DNA of 64,000 nucleotides from Lachnospiraceae bacterium AC2012 (GTDB taxonomy: Bacteria; Bacillota; Clostridia; Lachnospirales; Lachnospiraceae). Of the stretch, positions 41,726-49,627 are shown piece by piece (position 1 is the stretch's first letter; each line of letters begins with the position of its first letter). Under the pieces are notes generated by a model. The model did no database searches. It was not told the DNA's origin and saw only the letters and a list, made by a program, of their open reading frames with translations. Where the stretch lies: positions 186,001-250,000 of the forward strand of contig JNIN01000001.1 in NCBI GenBank assembly GCA_000702525.1, given 5' to 3'. A program made the translations under genes and the position numbers.

Positions 41726-42421
41726 ATGGGAAATGTTGTTGAGATTGAACATTTGACAAAGAGCTATGGAAAAAATCGGGGAATCATAGATGTTTCTTTT
41801 ACGATTCCTGAGGGTGATATTTTCGGCTTTCTAGGTCCGAATGGAGCGGGTAAGTCTACTACCATTCGTTCGATGCTGGGGTTTCTCAGAGTGAATAGCG
41901 GCAGCATGAAAATACTGGGGATGGATGGCGTGAAGGACCGGGAAGAGATTCTAAGAAATGTTGGCTATATGCCTTCCGAAGCGTGGTTTTATGATGCGAT
42001 GAAAGTAAAGGATGTCATCCGATATGCTGCGGACGTAAGAGGGGTGGATTGTTCGAAAGAGGCGGAGCTACTTTGTGAGAGATTGAAAGTGGACCGAAAT
42101 AAGAGAATTCGACAACTATCTTATGGCAATCGAAAGAAGGTCAGTATCGTCTGTGCGATGCAGCATCGACCGAAACTATTTGTATTCGATGAGCCGACAG
42201 GGGGCTTGGACCCTTTGATGCAAAAGACATTTTTCGATTTGGTGAATGCCTATGTTTTAGAAGGGGCGACCTGTCTTTTGTCGACACATGTGTTATCCGA
42301 AGTGAATAAATATTGTAAACACGCAGCGATTATGCGCGAGGGACGTCTGTCGATGCTGGAGTCTGTCGGAATCGATGACGATACATTTCTAAAATTCTAT
42401 GAAGAACAGGCGGGGGAATAG
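41726..42421 (+). CDS. ABC transporter ATP-binding protein
   Basis: 231 residues. Walker A is FLGPNGAGKSTTIRS, signature RQLSYGNRKKVSIVCAM, Walker B KLFVFDEPTGGLDP, and the H-loop ends in LLSTHVLSE. The signature LSYGN is a slight variant of LSGGQ, as often seen in the CcmA/YxlF-type group. It forms a pair with the permease 2 bp downstream. Such pairs export lipids, peptides or antibiotics; the substrate is unknown. The metalloprotease-like gene just upstream could be functionally linked, but only by position. Confidence 0.92.
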   Translation: MGNVVEIEHLTKSYGKNRGIIDVSFTIPEGDIFGFLGPNGAGKSTTIRSMLGFLRVNSGSMKILGMDGVKDREEILRNVGYMPSEAWFYDAMKVKDVIRYAADVRGVDCSKEAELLCERLKVDRNKRIRQLSYGNRKKVSIVCAMQHRPKLFVFDEPTGGLDPLMQKTFFDLVNAYVLEGATCLLSTHVLSEVNKYCKHAAIMREGRLSMLESVGIDDDTFLKFYEEQAGE

Positions 42422-42423
42422 CA

Positions 42424-43212
42424 TTGAGATATATTCTATTAAAAGAAATCAGAGGAAACCGGAAGACCTTTTTGATCTGGTCCGTTGCGGTAGGGATGAT
42501 GGGGCTTTTTTGTATTTTACTGTACCAGAGTATGGAAGCAGATATGAGAGATATGGCGGATATGTTTTCGCATATGGGAGCTTTTTCTGATGCCTTTGGT
42601 ATGAGTACACTTAGCATTGCAACATTAACAGGATATTTTGCAACGGAAGTCGGTACCGTGCATGGACTAGGCGGTGGCATGTTCGCAGCGATGCTGGCAA
42701 TCGATATCATTTCGAAAGAGGAAGAGCAGCATTCCGGGGAATTTCTCTTTTCCTTGCCGGTATCCCGTTCGAAGGTGCTTTTTTCAAAGCTTCTTTGTGT
42801 TGGGATTTTACTGGTATGTTTTGCAATGCTTTGTGCACTGTTTTATCTTGCAGGATTTCTTTATCTGGAGGAGGAAGTGCCAGAAGAATTTATGGCTTTT
42901 ATCCTGCGGCAGTTAGGGATGACGATGGAGATTGCGGCGATTTGTTTTGGTATTTCTGCCATGTCCGGCAAGAGTAAGATAGGATTGGGACTGGGGATAA
43001 CCCTATTCTTTTATTTCTATGATTTACTGGGAAAAGTGGTTCCGGATATCGAGGATTATCTGTTTTTAGGTCCGTATTCCTACGCGAATGCATCGGAGAT
43101 TTTTACGGGTGTGGAACCGTCGATGGAATCGCTGATTACGGCAATCCTGGTATCGCTTGCCTTTATTGGCTCTGGATTTTTTGTTTTTGAGAGAAGAGAC
43201 CTGGCAAGTTAA
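42424..43212 (+). CDS. ABC transporter permease (ABC-2 type)
   Basis: 262 residues with six hydrophobic segments (for example KTFLIWSVAVGMMGLFCILL and ESLITAILVSLAFIGSGFFV). The segment IDIISKEEEQHSGEFLFSLP then VSRSKVLFSKLL is characteristic of YxlG/NatB-like ABC-2 permeases. It starts 2 bp after the ATPase stop and is clearly its partner. Function is export of an unknown compound, or resistance. A promoter for the next gene lies just after it. Confidence 0.85.
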   Translation: MRYILLKEIRGNRKTFLIWSVAVGMMGLFCILLYQSMEADMRDMADMFSHMGAFSDAFGMSTLSIATLTGYFATEVGTVHGLGGGMFAAMLAIDIISKEEEQHSGEFLFSLPVSRSKVLFSKLLCVGILLVCFAMLCALFYLAGFLYLEEEVPEEFMAFILRQLGMTMEIAAICFGISAMSGKSKIGLGLGITLFFYFYDLLGKVVPDIEDYLFLGPYSYANASEIFTGVEPSMESLITAILVSLAFIGSGFFVFERRDLAS

Positions 43213-43226
43213 ACCATCGAGAGCAG

Positions 43227-43255
43227 TTGAATAGATAATACAGAATCACTATAAT
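43227..43255 (+). promoter_or_regulatory. Promoter of the flavodiiron protein gene
   Basis: TTGAAT (43227-43232), 17-bp spacer, TATAAT (43250-43255): a near-consensus sigma-A promoter, about 40 bp upstream of the chosen start. Confidence 0.7.
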
Positions 43256-43296
43256 GAGAAATATAATACGCATATCGAGAAATGGGGGAACTGAGA

Positions 43297-44499
43297 ATGC
43301 ATAATACTAGAAAAGTGACAGAAGATATTGTTTGGTTAGGAGCATCTGACCGTAGAATCGAATTATTTGAGAATGTTTATCCTTTGCCGGATGGAATGTC
43401 TTATAACAATTATTTGATTTTAGATGAGAAGACAGCTCTGATGGACGGTGTGGATGAGTCTGTATCGGCACAGTTTTTTGAGAATCTGGAAGTTGCGCTT
43501 TCCGGTAGAATACTGGATTATCTGGTGGTACAGCATATGGAACCGGATCATTGTGCCTGCATCCCACAGTTGATTTCGAAATATCCAAATCTTCAGATCG
43601 TCGCAACGGCAAAGGCGTTGCAGATGATACATCAATTCTTTGGACTTGATTTAGAGGGACGTACGATTGCAGTAAAAGATGGCGATGATTTGAAATTGGG
43701 AAAGCATGAATTAACATTTGTTGCTGCTCCGATGGTGCATTGGCCAGAGGTCGTTGTCACGTATGATAAGACATCGGGTGCTTTATTCAGTGCAGATGCT
43801 TTCGGTTCTTTTGGTGCGATGAGCGGTAATATTTTCGCAGATGAAGTTGATTGGGAACGTGATTGGGCGGATGAAGCACGTAGATATTATGTCAATATCG
43901 TTGGAAAATACGGTGCACAGACAACCGCCCTATTAAATAAGGCGAAGGCATTGGATATTAAGATGTTATTGCCACTTCATGGACATATTTGGAGACGTGA
44001 CTTGTATCAGATCATTGGACGCTATACAAAGTGGGCTGGATATATACCGGAGGTGGATTCGGTTGCCATTTTCTATGGTTCTATTTATGGAAATACAGCA
44101 AATGCTGCAGATGTGCTGGCAACAAAACTGGCGGAAAAAGGAATCAAGGATGTCAGAGTGTTTGACACTTCTAAGACGCATCCATCGGAATTGGTGAGTC
44201 GAGCTTTCCAATATGGAACGTTGGTATTTGCAAGTGCAACCTATAATGCAGAGATTTTCGATACGATGCATACGCTCTTGGTTGATTTAAAGAATCATAA
44301 TCTTTCCGGTAGAAAAGTCGGATTGATAGAAAATGGTTCCTGGGCAGCAGTGAGTGGACGTAAAATGCGTGAAATCTTAGATTCCATGAAGGATATGGAA
44401 GTGTTAGAACCAATCGTTAGTATAAAATCTGCGTTGGATGAAGCATCTTATCAGGAACTGGAAAAACTGGCAGATGCATTGGAGGAGTCTTTGGAATAA
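43297..44499 (+). CDS. fprA: FprA-type flavodiiron protein (A-type flavoprotein)
   Basis: About 400 residues. Flavodiiron proteins reduce O2 to water or NO to N2O, protecting anaerobes. The beta-lactamase-like diiron domain has its ligands: His80, Glu82, Asp84 (QHMEPDHC), His148 (MVHWPE), Asp167 (SADAFGSFG) and His228 (PLHGHIW). The flavodoxin domain follows from about 255 (AIFYGSIYGNTANAADVLA). The ATG at 43297 is chosen because GGGGGAAC precedes it; the ATG at 43282 lies inside that site's approach. No rubredoxin domain is fused. It has its own promoter. Confidence 0.92.
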   Translation: MHNTRKVTEDIVWLGASDRRIELFENVYPLPDGMSYNNYLILDEKTALMDGVDESVSAQFFENLEVALSGRILDYLVVQHMEPDHCACIPQLISKYPNLQIVATAKALQMIHQFFGLDLEGRTIAVKDGDDLKLGKHELTFVAAPMVHWPEVVVTYDKTSGALFSADAFGSFGAMSGNIFADEVDWERDWADEARRYYVNIVGKYGAQTTALLNKAKALDIKMLLPLHGHIWRRDLYQIIGRYTKWAGYIPEVDSVAIFYGSIYGNTANAADVLATKLAEKGIKDVRVFDTSKTHPSELVSRAFQYGTLVFASATYNAEIFDTMHTLLVDLKNHNLSGRKVGLIENGSWAAVSGRKMREILDSMKDMEVLEPIVSIKSALDEASYQELEKLADALEESLE

Positions 44500-44522
44500 G
44501 TGACATTATTGGGGTGATTGAA

Positions 44523-46181
44523 ATGAAAAATGTCGAATATACTGTGGGGGAATTAAAAAAATTTGTGGAACAATCATCATCTCTTTATGATTTGATTCGT
44601 GTTGTCGATCCTACCGAGTGTAAAGTGATTCATCTTACGGACGATGGGATTGAATATGATAAGGATTGTTTTGAGGTATGGTGTTCCGGTAAGCGATGCG
44701 AAAATTGTAGCAGTTATAAGGCTTGTATCAGTGGACACCGGAGAGAAAAAGAAGAATTGCATGAGGATTATCTGTATCATATTCAATCGAATCCAATCGT
44801 TTTGGAATTGGATCACGTCGGAGAGATTCCACTTGTGATTGAATGTATTACAAAAACGCCAGCAACCGAAAAAGAGATCGCATCTATGGATGAACGAAAG
44901 CTGGAAGACCTCGAGGACTATGCAAGAGATCATGATGTTTTGACCGGACTTTTGAACTGGGATGGATATAGCAGACAGAGTCGAAAGCTATTAGAGGAAC
45001 ATCCAGAAGAAGAGTGGTTGATTATCGCTGCGGATATTAAGCAATTTAATATTATAAATGAGTTGTTCGGTTTCCAGAAAGGAAATGAAATCCTTTTGGA
45101 GATTACCGGAATTATTAAGGATAATGTAAATTCCGAGATGATTAAGAGTGCTCGCTTGATGTCCGATCAGTTTGCCCTATTCATGCCGAAATCTCTGTTT
45201 AATCAGAAGACTCTGGATGATATGGTTTTGGATTTACAGAAGACATTACGGGAATCGATTTACGATGTCATGATTAATGTGGGTATTTATCAGGTGACGA
45301 CGAAGAATCTTCCGTTTTCAGCAATGTATGATCGCGCTGTGATGGCACTTATGGAGGCAAGGGAGAAGAATCTGAATACGGCCGTATGGTTTGACCAGAT
45401 TTTACAGGATCGTTTGCTTTATCGAGAAGGTGTGATTCGTTCCTTCCATCATACGATTGGTGATCATGAATACGAGATTTTTCTGCAGCCGGCAGTGGAT
45501 AAAGAAGGTCATTTAGTAGGTGCGGAAGCATTGGCCCGTTGGGTGCATCCGGATGGTCGTATCGTCGCACCGGATAAGTTTATTCCGATTCTGGAAGATG
45601 CAGGTATGATTGCACAATTGGATCAGGAAATCTGGGAACAGGCGGTAGAACAATTGGCGATTTGGAAAGATACGAAATATGAGGATCTGTATCTGTCTGT
45701 AAATCTTGCTCCGCATGATTTTGCATATATCGATGTGTATAAGACGTTATGTGGCCTGATGGATCGCTATGCGGTGGATTATTCAAAATTACGTTTAGAG
45801 ATTACAGAAGAAGCGATTATCGGTGATTTTGAAGATCAGTCCAATCATATTAAGAAATTGAGGGAGGCTGGTTTCTTTGTGACAGTGGATGATTTTGGCA
45901 AGGGATATTCTTCTCTTGGTATTATCAGCACAACGCCGCTGGATGCATTGAAAGTGGATATGAGTTTCCTTCTTCGGGCGGAATGTAGTAAGCGCGGCAG
46001 AGTGGTTTTGGAATCCGTAATCAAGATGGGTCTTGGATTGGATATGGATGTGATTGTGGAAGGTGTAGAGACACAGAAACAATTTGAAATGTTAAAAAAG
46101 ATGGGATGTAAGACATACCAGGGATTCTATTTTGAACAACCATTACGTATTCGCGAATTTGAGAAGAAGTACGGAGAATAG
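44523..46181 (+). CDS. EAL-domain c-di-GMP phosphodiesterase with degenerate GGDEF and cysteine cluster
   Basis: 552 residues. The N-terminal sensor region carries five cysteines close together (Cys49, 54, 59, 62, 68; WCSGKRCENCSSYKAC), which could hold a metal or iron-sulfur cluster. A GGDEF fold follows, but its active motif reads SDQF (214-217), so it should not make c-di-GMP. The EAL domain is complete: EAL at 335-337 (GAEALARW), LRLEITEEAI, VDDFGKGYSSL, ALKVDMSFL and VEGVETQ. It should break down c-di-GMP. GGGGTGATTGAA gives the start. It sits after the oxygen-related FprA gene, suggesting redox-controlled signalling (inference). It could antagonise the cyclase at 52.4 kb. Confidence 0.88.
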   Translation: MKNVEYTVGELKKFVEQSSSLYDLIRVVDPTECKVIHLTDDGIEYDKDCFEVWCSGKRCENCSSYKACISGHRREKEELHEDYLYHIQSNPIVLELDHVGEIPLVIECITKTPATEKEIASMDERKLEDLEDYARDHDVLTGLLNWDGYSRQSRKLLEEHPEEEWLIIAADIKQFNIINELFGFQKGNEILLEITGIIKDNVNSEMIKSARLMSDQFALFMPKSLFNQKTLDDMVLDLQKTLRESIYDVMINVGIYQVTTKNLPFSAMYDRAVMALMEAREKNLNTAVWFDQILQDRLLYREGVIRSFHHTIGDHEYEIFLQPAVDKEGHLVGAEALARWVHPDGRIVAPDKFIPILEDAGMIAQLDQEIWEQAVEQLAIWKDTKYEDLYLSVNLAPHDFAYIDVYKTLCGLMDRYAVDYSKLRLEITEEAIIGDFEDQSNHIKKLREAGFFVTVDDFGKGYSSLGIISTTPLDALKVDMSFLLRAECSKRGRVVLESVIKMGLGLDMDVIVEGVETQKQFEMLKKMGCKTYQGFYFEQPLRIREFEKKYGE

Positions 46182-46196
46182 TATTAAAATTGCACA

Positions 46197-46238
46197 AAAA
46201 AGGCTTGCCAAAATTGTTATTTTTGGCAAGCCTTTTTC
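46197..46238 (+). terminator. Rho-independent terminator
   Basis: AAAAAGGCTTGCCAAAA and its exact complement TTTTGGCAAGCCTTTTT (ending 46237) form a 17-bp perfect stem with a 7-nt loop; the A-run/T-run ends make it work in both directions. Confidence 0.93.
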
Positions 46239-46318
46239 CATTATACGGAGTAGAATAATGCAGGAATTAAGAAATACTGATTCGTTGTCATAGAGTGGAT
46301 ATGAGAAAGGAAGTTCGT

Positions 46319-46399
46319 ATGTTAAAAAGCTTTTTTAGAATCGTAAATGAAAGCGCTAGAAACTTTGCAAAGTTTCATGCAAATCCATTTTCGTTTTAA
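46319..46399 (+). CDS. Free-standing 26-residue peptide ORF
   Basis: ATG at 46319 has AAAGGAAG ending 5 nt upstream and is followed after the stop at 46399 by a terminator (46422-46447). The peptide is basic and aromatic (Phe six times; MLKSFFRIVNESARN then FAKFHANPFSF), amphipathic when drawn as a helix, with no signal sequence or Cys. The preceding gene has its own terminator, so this is a separate short transcript. It could be a regulatory peptide, a toxin-like membrane peptide or a small RNA that happens to contain an ORF. No known family recognised. Confidence 0.5.
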   Translation: MLKSFFRIVNESARNFAKFHANPFSF

Positions 46400-46421
46400 A
46401 TATATTTTATATCCTAGTTCT

Positions 46422-46447
46422 GCAGGCCAAAGGGTCTGCTTTTTTTA
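46422..46447 (+). terminator. Terminator of the short transcript
   Basis: GCAGGCC (46422-46428) pairs with GGTCTGC (46433-46439), one G-U, followed by TTTTTTT. It closes the transcript carrying the 26-codon ORF. Confidence 0.8.
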
Positions 46448-46536
46448 TGTCATTTTTTAATCTAGATGACTCGTTTCAAAAGATGTGGTAACCTAATATA
46501 CGAAAAGGTTTACGTGAGCAATTGAGTAGGAGAGAT

Positions 46537-47166
46537 ATGAAGACAGGAATTATTTTTGATATGGATGGAACTCTCTGGGATTCCGCCAAAGAAGTTGCGG
46601 ATTCATGGTCGGAAGTTCTTAGGAAGCATGCCAATGTTCAGAAGCAGGAATTGACGAAGGAAGACTTGGAATCGGTGATGGGCCTTACGATGAAGGACAT
46701 CGCAGACCGTTTATTTCCGGAAGTTCCAGAGGATGAGCAGGACCAGATTATGGAAGAGTGTATGGTCTACGAGAATGCGTATTTGCGAGAGCATGGAGCT
46801 ACGGTTTATGAGGGGGTAGAAGAAACATTTCAAGTGCTTTCGAAAGAATACCCGCTCTATATTGTGAGCAATTGTCAAAGCGGCTATATAGAAGCATTTC
46901 TGGATTATTATGATTTCCATCGCTATATTACGGATTTTGCATGTTATGGAGATAACAAAGAAACGAAAGATGTGAATATTCGTCTATTAGCAGAGAGAAA
47001 TCATTTGGAACGATATATCTATGTTGGTGATATTCAGGGTGACTATGAGGCTACGATGAAAGCCGGTGGTGAATTTATACATGCTGCATATGGTTTTGGA
47101 GAGGTCGATGCAGATGTTATTCATTTACAGGATATTCGTGAATTGCCTGGCGCATTAAAGAAGTAG
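46537..47166 (+). CDS. HAD-superfamily hydrolase (phosphoglycolate-phosphatase-like)
   Basis: 209 residues from the ATG at 46537 (TAGGAGAG before it); a TTG reading from 46522 is less likely. The first HAD motif is IFDMDGTLWDS with the nucleophile and acid Asp, motif II YIVSNCQSGY, motif III a Lys near NKETKDVNI, and motif IV YVGDIQGDYEA. The cap domain of about 70 residues between motifs I and II marks subfamily I, as in Gph or beta-phosphoglucomutase. Substrate unknown. It is 11 bp upstream of the next gene and likely co-transcribed. Confidence 0.87.
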   Translation: MKTGIIFDMDGTLWDSAKEVADSWSEVLRKHANVQKQELTKEDLESVMGLTMKDIADRLFPEVPEDEQDQIMEECMVYENAYLREHGATVYEGVEETFQVLSKEYPLYIVSNCQSGYIEAFLDYYDFHRYITDFACYGDNKETKDVNIRLLAERNHLERYIYVGDIQGDYEATMKAGGEFIHAAYGFGEVDADVIHLQDIRELPGALKK

Positions 47167-47177
47167 GAGGAATCAGT

Positions 47178-48275
47178 ATGGAAAAAGAGAGGAAGGAAAG
47201 CAAGAAACGTCCACTTTGGAAGAAGATTGTGAAGGGCGTATTTGGCTTGATTGGAGCAGTCTTAGCATTGGCTATCGTACTCGTTGTAGTATTAACGGTT
47301 ACGGAGTATAAGCCGGATGAGGAAGAAGCTTTAGAGGTGCAGGGTAGTGGTTCCGAAACGATGCAGGTAGGAGATGACCTTACCGTTTTAACCTGGAATA
47401 TCGGTTATGGATGCCTCGGGGAAACGGCGGACTTTTTCATGGATGGCGGTTCTGGTGTAAAGACAGCAGATAAAGAGCTGACGCTGGAAAATATGGAAGG
47501 CATCAATGCAGAGATTTCTGCTATTGATCCGGATATTGCGATGTTCCAGGAAGTGGATGTGAGTGCATTTCGTAGTAATTGGGTGGATGAAGCAGACAGT
47601 ATTGTGCAATCTATGGGAAATGTTAGTAATACCTTTGCATATAACTATCGATCCTTATTTATTCCATATCCAATCCCACCGATTGGTACCGTGAATGCGG
47701 GTATTTTGACGACAAGTAAAGTGGATTTTACGGAATCTACAAGACTGCAGTTACCAAATCCATTTACATGGCCATATCGTGTGGGCAATCTGAAGAGATG
47801 TCTGTCGGTAAATCGTATCGATCTTGCGGATACGGACCAGGAACTTGTCATTGTGAATTTACATCTGGAAGCCTATGATTCCGGCGAAGGAAAGGCACAG
47901 CAGACAGCGATGCTTCTCGAAGTTTTGCAGGAGGAAGTGGATGCTGGAAACTATGTCATTGCAGCAGGCGATTTCAATCAGATTTTCTCTAATGTGGAAT
48001 CGGATTTCCCAATCAACGAAGGTATGTGGGAGCCAGGTGTGATTAATGCATCTGATTTTGGAGATGATTTTAATCTATTGATGGATAGTGATGTGCCAAG
48101 CTGTCGTTCGCTTGATCAGCCATATGCAGGTGCAGATCAGGACACTTTCCAGTATTTCATTATTGATGGTTATATTGTATCGAACAATATCGAAGTAAGT
48201 TCGGTAGAGACACAGGATCTTGGCTTCGTTAATTCCGATCACAATCCGGTTGTTTTAAAGGCTAGACTGAAGTAG
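47178..48275 (+). CDS. Membrane-anchored endonuclease/exonuclease/phosphatase-family protein
   Basis: 365 residues. A basic N-terminus and hydrophobic helix at about 15-40 (IVKGVFGLIGAVLALAIVLV) indicate anchoring or secretion. The EEP fold (about 75-365) is shown by VLTWNIGYGCLG, IAMFQEVDVSAF, VIVNLHLEAYDSGEG, VIAAGDFNQIF and the final SDHNPVVLKARL with the catalytic Asp-His. Such proteins cleave phosphodiesters in DNA, phosphoinositides or phospholipids. An extracellular location argues for a lipid or nucleic-acid substrate outside the cell, but none is identified. Confidence 0.85.
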   Translation: MEKERKESKKRPLWKKIVKGVFGLIGAVLALAIVLVVVLTVTEYKPDEEEALEVQGSGSETMQVGDDLTVLTWNIGYGCLGETADFFMDGGSGVKTADKELTLENMEGINAEISAIDPDIAMFQEVDVSAFRSNWVDEADSIVQSMGNVSNTFAYNYRSLFIPYPIPPIGTVNAGILTTSKVDFTESTRLQLPNPFTWPYRVGNLKRCLSVNRIDLADTDQELVIVNLHLEAYDSGEGKAQQTAMLLEVLQEEVDAGNYVIAAGDFNQIFSNVESDFPINEGMWEPGVINASDFGDDFNLLMDSDVPSCRSLDQPYAGADQDTFQYFIIDGYIVSNNIEVSSVETQDLGFVNSDHNPVVLKARLK

Positions 48276-48295
48276 GGGAGACAGAGGGCGTTTAC

Positions 48296-49114
48296 ATGTT
48301 TATTGCGAGAATTTTTAATGAGTTTATGATTTTTAGTTGTATCGGGTGGTTGTATGAATGTACCTATTGCACGGTAAAAGAACATAGATGGCAGAACCGT
48401 GGTTTCTTATTTGGCCCGGTCTGCCCGATCTATGGGTTTGGCGCGACATTTTGTGTGATTATTTTTGGTCATATCATCAATGACTATGGATATGCCTATA
48501 ATTCCATTGAGAAATGGAAAATCTTTTTGATTTGTATGGTAGGATCTGCCATTATGGAATTATTGACTTCCTATGTGTTAGAGCGTGTGTTCCATGCTGC
48601 ATGGTGGGATTATTCGGATATGCCGTTGAATTTCCAGGGACGTATCTGTCTTCCGGCATCGCTCGGATTTGGAGTGGCAGGAGTTTTGGTTGTACGTAAG
48701 ATTATTCCTATGACCTTTCGTGCAGAAGGCTATATAAGCCCTATCGCAAATGAGATTATGGCGCTTTTATTTATGGCTGTATTTGCTGCAGATATCGTGC
48801 TTACCGTTTCCAACCTTACCGACCTTCTCAATAAGGTGGAAGGCGCGGAAGAGAGCATGAATGCAAAGATGCAATATGCCTATGCTACGATTGAACATGG
48901 AATTACGGAGAACCAGCTGACGGAGCGTGCGAGAGAATATGTCAGCCGATTGAATTTCCGTCAGATTAATACGCTGAGAAATATGAAATTCCGTGGGCCA
49001 AATCCATCCAAACTTGGTGTTCGTATGAAAAACATGGTATTGAACGTAAGAGAGCTTGATAAGATAAAAGAAATAAAAAATTTACGAAAAAGAAAGAAAG
49101 AAAACACACATTAG
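48296..49114 (+). CDS. CmpB-type putative ABC transporter permease (PF06541-like)
   Basis: 272 residues. Six or so hydrophobic segments occupy the first about 170 residues; the motif FNEFMIFSCIGWLYECTYCT at the N-terminus and RGFLFGPVCPIYGFGA are hallmarks of the ABC_trans_CmpB family. A long charged, helical C-terminal tail (about 180-272) follows. Despite the family name, no partner ATPase is nearby and transport function is unproven. It starts 20 bp after the EEP gene. Confidence 0.82.
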   Translation: MFIARIFNEFMIFSCIGWLYECTYCTVKEHRWQNRGFLFGPVCPIYGFGATFCVIIFGHIINDYGYAYNSIEKWKIFLICMVGSAIMELLTSYVLERVFHAAWWDYSDMPLNFQGRICLPASLGFGVAGVLVVRKIIPMTFRAEGYISPIANEIMALLFMAVFAADIVLTVSNLTDLLNKVEGAEESMNAKMQYAYATIEHGITENQLTERAREYVSRLNFRQINTLRNMKFRGPNPSKLGVRMKNMVLNVRELDKIKEIKNLRKRKKENTH

Positions 49115-49180
49115 TCCCGATTTGGGTGTACGATATTCGTGTTGTACAGTTAGACTATTGTTTACGTCAAGGGGTCAAGG

Positions 49181-49627
49181 ATGAAAGCGGAAAAGCAAGA
49201 AGCATTTTTGCAGTTGATCGACCAGGTCAAGGATGCTGGTCGAACGCAAGAGATGAAAAATTTCACACAGCACGGTCGTATTTCCACCTATTATCATTGT
49301 TATAGTGTTGCAGAGACAAGCTTTCGATTAAAAGAGTTTTTGCATATCCGGGTGAGTGAAGAAGAACTGATTCGTGGTGCGATGTTGCATGATTATTTCC
49401 TTTATGATTGGCATAGTCATGAAGGCCCGCTGCATGGATTTTATCATCCGACGGCTGCGCTTTCGAATGCGAAGGAAGACTTTGAACTGACGAAAAAAGA
49501 ACAGAATATTATCTACAGTCATATGTGGCCATTGACAATCACCAAGGTCCCACGTTGCCGTGAGGCCTGGATTGTCAGTATTGCAGATAAAATTGTCTCA
49601 ACGAAGGAGACTTTATTTCAGCGATAA
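49181..49627 (+). CDS. HD-domain phosphohydrolase-like protein
   Basis: 148 residues. The HD signature is in RGAMLHDYFLYDW (His-Asp), with an upstream YYHCYSVAE giving a further His, and VSIADKIVSTKET giving the last Asp, matching the metal-dependent HD phosphohydrolases. A common clostridial family of about 150-180 residues; substrate unknown. Its last 15 bp overlap the 3' end of the convergent glycoside-hydrolase gene. Start is ATG after AAGGGGTCAAGG. Confidence 0.85.
   Translation: MKAEKQEAFLQLIDQVKDAGRTQEMKNFTQHGRISTYYHCYSVAETSFRLKEFLHIRVSEEELIRGAMLHDYFLYDWHSHEGPLHGFYHPTAALSNAKEDFELTKKEQNIIYSHMWPLTITKVPRCREAWIVSIADKIVSTKETLFQR

Noticed and set aside
43307..43717. Antisense ORF of 136 codons in the flavodiiron gene
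   Set aside because: A shadow of fprA without a start signal or family match.
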